DNA from: Streptosporangium sp. NBC_01495 | GTDB lineage: Bacteria > Actinomycetota > Actinomycetes > Streptosporangiales > Streptosporangiaceae | Reading direction: 5' to 3' | NCBI RefSeq assembly: GCF_036250735.1 | Contig: NZ_CP109430.1 | Span: forward strand, 9,114,001 to 9,178,000 | DNA length: 64,000 nt | Shown here: piece by piece, positions 60,292 through 64,000 of the stretch | Layout of the letters: the number at the start of each line of letters is the position of its first letter | How positions within the stretch are numbered: position 1 is the stretch's first letter | The notes under the pieces: model-generated | Told to the model about the DNA's origin: nothing | Database searches by the model: none | What the model saw: the letters and a program-made list of their open reading frames with translations, nothing else | Translations under genes and position numbers: made by a program

Positions 60292-62264
60292 GCCGCCCAC
60301 GCCGGCGGAAGGGCCGCTCCCTCCTCATGGTCCTGGTACTGGTCCTGTCCGCGGCCGGCACCTGGGCGTACCTCTCCTATGTCGATCGTCCCGCCCCGCC
60401 TCCCGGTGTCAACGAGGTGTCCCAGGCGGAGGCTCAGCAGCAGTCGGCCCTGGTCGACCAGGAGGATCTGCGGATCATGCAGACCCGCGCGACGCTGTCC
60501 TCGGCGCTGGCCCGGGGCGGGCCCGCCGCCGCGAGATCCCGCGTGCCGCACATCTCCAGCTCGGCCAACGGCCAGACGCTCGTGCTGCCGCAGCGCCGCG
60601 ATCCGTACCGGATCGCCGACCTGGAACGCCTGGGCCAGGAGTACTTCCAGAAGCAGTCGGACGACTCCTACGTGCTCGGCATCAACCTGTTCGCCGGCCC
60701 GGGGGCCAAACTGGTGCTCCAGAACGCGACCGGCCCGCTGGTGATCCGGATGCGCAGCGACCCCGGCGCCTTCGTCTCGATCGTGGGCTTCGGCGCGAAC
60801 ATCCGGATCAACGGCTCGGCACGGAACCCGGTGCGGATAACGAGCTGGAACGCGCACGACAGGACGGCGGACACCAAGGTCTCCGACGGGCGCGCCTACC
60901 TGCGCGTGGTCGGCGGGGAACTCAAGATGAGCCACGCGGTGGTGGAATACCTCGGATTCTGGAGCGGCCCGACCGGCGGGCTGGCGCTGACCGGCAGCGA
61001 CCGGCCGACCAAGAACGCGGACCTGGTGGCCCTCCCCGCCACGCCCCCGCAGTCCTCCCTCCCGCAGTCGTCGTCCACCCCCTCGCCGAAGCCGACCGCC
61101 GCCCAGCAGCGAGCGCTCCTGCCCAACGGCCTGCTCGTGCCGAGCAGGGGCGACGGCAACCAGATCGAGATCACCGACGGAGCGGGCCGGGGCAGGGTCT
61201 CCTACCGGATGCCCGAGGCCAACCTGGTCACCGGCGACATCACCGACACCAAGATCACCGGCAACGCGTACGGAATCTTCATCACGGCCTCCAACGAGAC
61301 CCGGATCATCGACGTCTCGGTCACCGGGAGCCTGGTCCACGGGGTGTTGCTGCACCGGTTCGCGCGCAACGCCACCATCGAGAACACCAGCGTGACCGGC
61401 AGCAGGGGTGACGGCTTCGTCCTGTCCAGAGGCACGCAGAACGTCACGATCACCGGCTCGGAGGCCGAGCGCAACAACGGCAACGGCTTCACCATCAGCG
61501 GCCTGCCGCTGGCCCGGGGACCGTCGGCGTCCGGGGAGTCGCTGCGCAGTTTCGGCGGCAGTTCGGTGACCAGCAGCACGGCGCGGGACAACGGCCGCTA
61601 CGGCGTGGAGATCCAGGGCGGCGTCAAACTCGTCGTACAGACCACCGAGGTGATCGGCGGGGAGATGGGCATCGTGGTGAGCCAGGACGCCACCGGGGTC
61701 CGGGTCACCGGCAACCGTCTCACCGGCCAGCGCAGCCAGGGAATCGCGCTCCGCGACGGGGTGCGAGGGGCCCGGATCAGCGGCAACATCGTGCGGGACA
61801 CCCAGACCGCGATCTACCTCCGCAACTCCGAGGCCACCATCTCCGCCAACACGGTCGAGTCCGCCTCACTGCACGCGATCTCACTGCTCGGCACGGCCAA
61901 CGGCACCAAGATCACCGAAAACACCCTGGGCGGTGCCGGCCGCAGCGCGCTCGACACGAGCCGGGCGAAGGGAACCACGACGGTCGAGCAGAACAACACC
62001 GCCGGCTGGCAGGACACCGCCGGCTTCTGGACGATGGTCAAGCGGATCGCCAAGCCGATGAACCTGATCTGGCTGGGAGTGATCTCCCTGATCGTGCTCT
62101 CGGCGCTCCGGGCACTGCGCGGCGACGGCCCGCGGGTCGGCCAGCGGTTCGTTCGTCCATACGAGAAGCAGACACTGCTGGAAGAGCGACCGGCTCGGCT
62201 GCTGAGAACCGCCACCGCCCGGACTTCAGCGGAGAGGAGTTTGGGCGATGCGCCTGGACATTGA
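60288..62264 (+). CDS. membrane-anchored parallel beta-helix protein, second paralogue
   Basis: 658 residues; overlaps the previous gene by 4 bp (ATGA). It has the same architecture as its neighbour: an N-terminal membrane helix (LLMVLVLVLSAAGTWAYL) as anchor, no long PT linker, module LVDQEDLRIMQTRATL ... RIADLERLGQEYF, beta-helix coils with GNxI turns, C-terminal helix (MNLIWLGVISLIVLSALRAL) and tail RPYEKQTLLEERPARLL, parallel to RNPYEQQKLLGEG. Tandem duplication is evident, and loss of the linker suggests different membrane distance. Confidence 0.78.
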   Translation: MSRPRRRKGRSLLMVLVLVLSAAGTWAYLSYVDRPAPPPGVNEVSQAEAQQQSALVDQEDLRIMQTRATLSSALARGGPAAARSRVPHISSSANGQTLVLPQRRDPYRIADLERLGQEYFQKQSDDSYVLGINLFAGPGAKLVLQNATGPLVIRMRSDPGAFVSIVGFGANIRINGSARNPVRITSWNAHDRTADTKVSDGRAYLRVVGGELKMSHAVVEYLGFWSGPTGGLALTGSDRPTKNADLVALPATPPQSSLPQSSSTPSPKPTAAQQRALLPNGLLVPSRGDGNQIEITDGAGRGRVSYRMPEANLVTGDITDTKITGNAYGIFITASNETRIIDVSVTGSLVHGVLLHRFARNATIENTSVTGSRGDGFVLSRGTQNVTITGSEAERNNGNGFTISGLPLARGPSASGESLRSFGGSSVTSSTARDNGRYGVEIQGGVKLVVQTTEVIGGEMGIVVSQDATGVRVTGNRLTGQRSQGIALRDGVRGARISGNIVRDTQTAIYLRNSEATISANTVESASLHAISLLGTANGTKITENTLGGAGRSALDTSRAKGTTTVEQNNTAGWQDTAGFWTMVKRIAKPMNLIWLGVISLIVLSALRALRGDGPRVGQRFVRPYEKQTLLEERPARLLRTATARTSAERSLGDAPGH

Positions 62265-63420
62265 CAGAAAGACCCTGGTGGGAATGCTGGCCGGGGCGGC
62301 CATCACGATCATCGTCGTGGTGCTGCTGCGCGGGCTGTTCGGCGGCGCGGAGGGTTCGGGCACCCCGATCGAGGACATCCGGCCGAGGAGCGCGGACACG
62401 CCGGCCTCGCAGTCGGAGAACGACACCGCGCCGGCGGAGGAAGAGGAAGAGAAGGAAGAAGAGGAAGACGTGGAGGAGTTCGTCGCTTCGCAGGAGCCGC
62501 CCGACATCGCCGTCCCCACCGGGAAAGGCATGGTCGACTGCCCCGAGGCCACGGTGACCGTCAGCGACGCCGCCGGGCTCACCGAAGCCCTGGAGGCGGT
62601 CGAGCCGGGCGCGGTGATCGCACTGGAGCCCGGCGTCTACAGCGGCCGGTTCGTGGCGACGATCCCGGGGACGGAGAGCGAACCGATCTTCGTCTGCGGC
62701 CCGCCCGAGGCGATCATCGACGGCGGCGGGGTCAAGAAGGGCTACGCCTTCCACCTCAACGGGGTCAGCCACTGGCGGCTGGTCGGCTTCACCGTCCGCA
62801 ACAGCCAGAAGGGAGTGATGGCCGACCAGACCAGTAACACGATCATCCAGCGGTTGACCGTCCACCACATCGGGGACGAGGCCATTCACCTGCGCAACTT
62901 CAGCAGCGACAACACCGTCCAGTACTGCATGATCTACGCGACCGGCCTGCGCCGGGAGAAGTTCGGCGAGGGCGTCTACCTCGGCACCGCGCAAAGCAAC
63001 TGGGCGGCCTACTCCGGCGGGAAGATGGACCGCAGCGATCGCAACGTCGTGCGCGGCAACGTCATCCGGGCCACCGCCGAGGCGATCGACATCAAGGAGG
63101 GCACCTCCGACGGTCACATCGTCGACAACATCTTCGACGGTTCCACCCTCGGCGGTTCCAAGCACAACGATTCCTGGGTCGACGTCAAGGGCAACGGCTA
63201 TCTCATCCAAGGTAATACCGGTAGCAACACCAACGCGGACGGCTTCCAGACCCACAAGATCGTGAATGGCTGGGGCACCGGCAACGTGTTCCGGGCCAAC
63301 ATCATCAATCTTGGCAATTCAGGCGGCATCGGCATCAACGACACAGCCGGCGGAAACACGATCGCCTGCGACAACAAGGTCACCGGCGGCATGATTTCCA
63401 AAACCGGTGACTGTTCCTAA
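62248..63420 (+). CDS. membrane-anchored PL6/chondroitinase-B-like beta-helix protein
   Basis: 390 residues, overlapping the previous gene by 17 bp. Membrane helix (about 10-30), an extreme acidic stretch (PAEEEEEKEEEEDVEEF, about 62-78), then a beta-helix resembling alginate lyases/chondroitinase B and right-handed beta-helix proteins: VSDAAGLTEALEAVEPGAVI, LEPGVYSGRF, IIDGGGVKKGYAFHLNGV, FTVRNSQKGVMADQTSNTI, NVIRATAEAIDIKEGTSDG. Cys pairs near the ends could form disulfides. Active-site Lys/Arg of PL6 can be suspected (DIKEG) but not assigned. Confidence 0.75.
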   Translation: MRLDIDRKTLVGMLAGAAITIIVVVLLRGLFGGAEGSGTPIEDIRPRSADTPASQSENDTAPAEEEEEKEEEEDVEEFVASQEPPDIAVPTGKGMVDCPEATVTVSDAAGLTEALEAVEPGAVIALEPGVYSGRFVATIPGTESEPIFVCGPPEAIIDGGGVKKGYAFHLNGVSHWRLVGFTVRNSQKGVMADQTSNTIIQRLTVHHIGDEAIHLRNFSSDNTVQYCMIYATGLRREKFGEGVYLGTAQSNWAAYSGGKMDRSDRNVVRGNVIRATAEAIDIKEGTSDGHIVDNIFDGSTLGGSKHNDSWVDVKGNGYLIQGNTGSNTNADGFQTHKIVNGWGTGNVFRANIINLGNSGGIGINDTAGGNTIACDNKVTGGMISKTGDCS

Positions 63421-63457
63421 ACACGGCCCCAAGGACAAGTAGATAGGAAAGACGGAC

Positions 63458-64000
63458 ATGGGCGAAGCCGAGCTCCCACGACTGACGGTGATCGGAACCG
63501 GCTACCTCGGGGCGACGCACGCGGTTTGTATGGCGTCGCTGGGGTACGACGTCGTCGGCCTCGACGTGGACAGCAAGAAGATCGAAAGACTGCAGGCCGG
63601 GGAGGTACCGTTCTTCGAGCCCGGCCTGCCCGAGTTGCTGGGCAAGGCCCTGGCATCGGGCCGGCTCCGGTTCACCACCTCCTACGCGGAGGCCGCCGAG
63701 CACGGCGACATCCACTTCGTCTGCGTCGGCACCCCTCAGCAGCCGGGCTCGGACGCCTGCGACCTGAGCTACGTCGACGCCGCCGTACGCGACCTGGCCG
63801 CCCACCTGACCCGGCGCTGCCTGGTGGTCGGCAAGTCGACCGTCCCGGTGAACACCGCCGCCCGCCTGGCCGGCCTGCTGCGCGAGCTGGCCCCGGCGGG
63901 AGAGGAGGTGGAGCTGGCCTGGAACCCGGAGTTCCTGCGGGAGGGCTTCGCGGTCGACGACACGCTCAAGCCCGACCGGCTCGTGTTCGGCGTCACCTCG
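63458..64000 (+). CDS. UDP-glucose/GDP-mannose dehydrogenase (partial, runs off the window)
   Basis: 181 codons visible from ATG 63458 (AGGAAAG upstream). Rossmann NAD site VIGTGYLGATHAVCMASLGYD, then VGLDVDSKKIERLQAGEVPFFEPGL, FVCVGTP, VVGKSTVPVNT and NPEFLREGFAVDD, the substrate-binding part of the UgdH/AlgD family. The catalytic Cys lies beyond the end. It oxidises an NDP-hexose to an NDP-uronate, the expected activated precursor for the synthase at 56712; the 37-bp gap to the previous gene fits one operon. Confidence 0.9.
   Translation, partial: MGEAELPRLTVIGTGYLGATHAVCMASLGYDVVGLDVDSKKIERLQAGEVPFFEPGLPELLGKALASGRLRFTTSYAEAAEHGDIHFVCVGTPQQPGSDACDLSYVDAAVRDLAAHLTRRCLVVGKSTVPVNTAARLAGLLRELAPAGEEVELAWNPEFLREGFAVDDTLKPDRLVFGVTS

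Overview
This is a high-GC actinomycete chromosome segment (GTG/TTG starts are common and third codon positions are strongly G/C). The gene content suggests a filamentous actinomycete, possibly Streptosporangiaceae-like. The evidence is a spore-associated (SapA-like) secreted protein, a mycothiol-type Rv2466c homologue, two SigE-type ECF sigma factor/membrane-partner pairs, two large AAA-containing regulators (LuxR-type and BTAD-type) and the order rpmG-hadA-hadB-murB. The taxon is an inference. No rRNA, CRISPR array, integrase or intact transposon is visible.

Layout. 0.1-1.6 kb: a four-helix membrane protein coupled to a thymidylate-synthase-fold protein. 1.7-6.8 kb: an ankyrin protein, then copper ATPase CopA and a His-rich secreted protein, with CsoR-like operators in front of each copper gene. 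7.2-9.3 kb: SapA-like protein and an ECF sigma operon, the latter bracketed by a 47-bp direct repeat. 9.6-14.9 kb: dimethylglycine/sarcosine dehydrogenase-like flavoprotein, choline-kinase-like phosphotransferase and APC permease. 14.9-19.2 kb: LipB, PspC, two M28 aminopeptidases. 19.4-24.1 kb: Rv2466c homologue, TetR plus TIM-barrel protein behind a perfect palindrome, second sigma operon, UppP. 24.1-27.5 kb: transposase remnant, two secreted esterases. 28-32.5 kb: HrpB helicase and an amidase. 32.8-36.4 kb: deoC with one catalytic and one apparently non-catalytic aldehyde dehydrogenase. 36.8-40.7 kb: a 53-residue protein, a LuxR-type AAA regulator, and a GDT1-family transporter behind a probable yybP-ykoY manganese riboswitch. 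41.1-46.7 kb: murB, a GT-A-like protein, hadB, hadA, rpmG, tRNA-Met, tRNA-Thr, hemerythrin. 46.7-50.1 kb: BTAD/AAA regulator. 50.2-55.8 kb: small proteins, GAF-SpoIIE phosphatase, histidine kinase with a coupled small membrane protein, LysR, plus two gene relics (a medium-chain dehydrogenase and an ECF sigma factor).

56.7-64.0 kb: the most interesting locus. It encodes a processive family-2 glycosyltransferase (QxxRW), three membrane-associated parallel beta-helix proteins and a UDP-glucose/GDP-mannose dehydrogenase that runs off the window. By analogy with alginate systems this looks like synthesis, export and epimerase/lyase-type modification of a uronic-acid exopolysaccharide, but without recognisable Alg44/AlgK/AlgE genes in view.

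A second window-wide theme is intergenic minisatellite DNA. Several blocks are built from the 3' end of the neighbouring gene, stop codon included (ankyrin gene, copA, the sigma-partner gene, the flavoprotein gene, the LuxR-type regulator).
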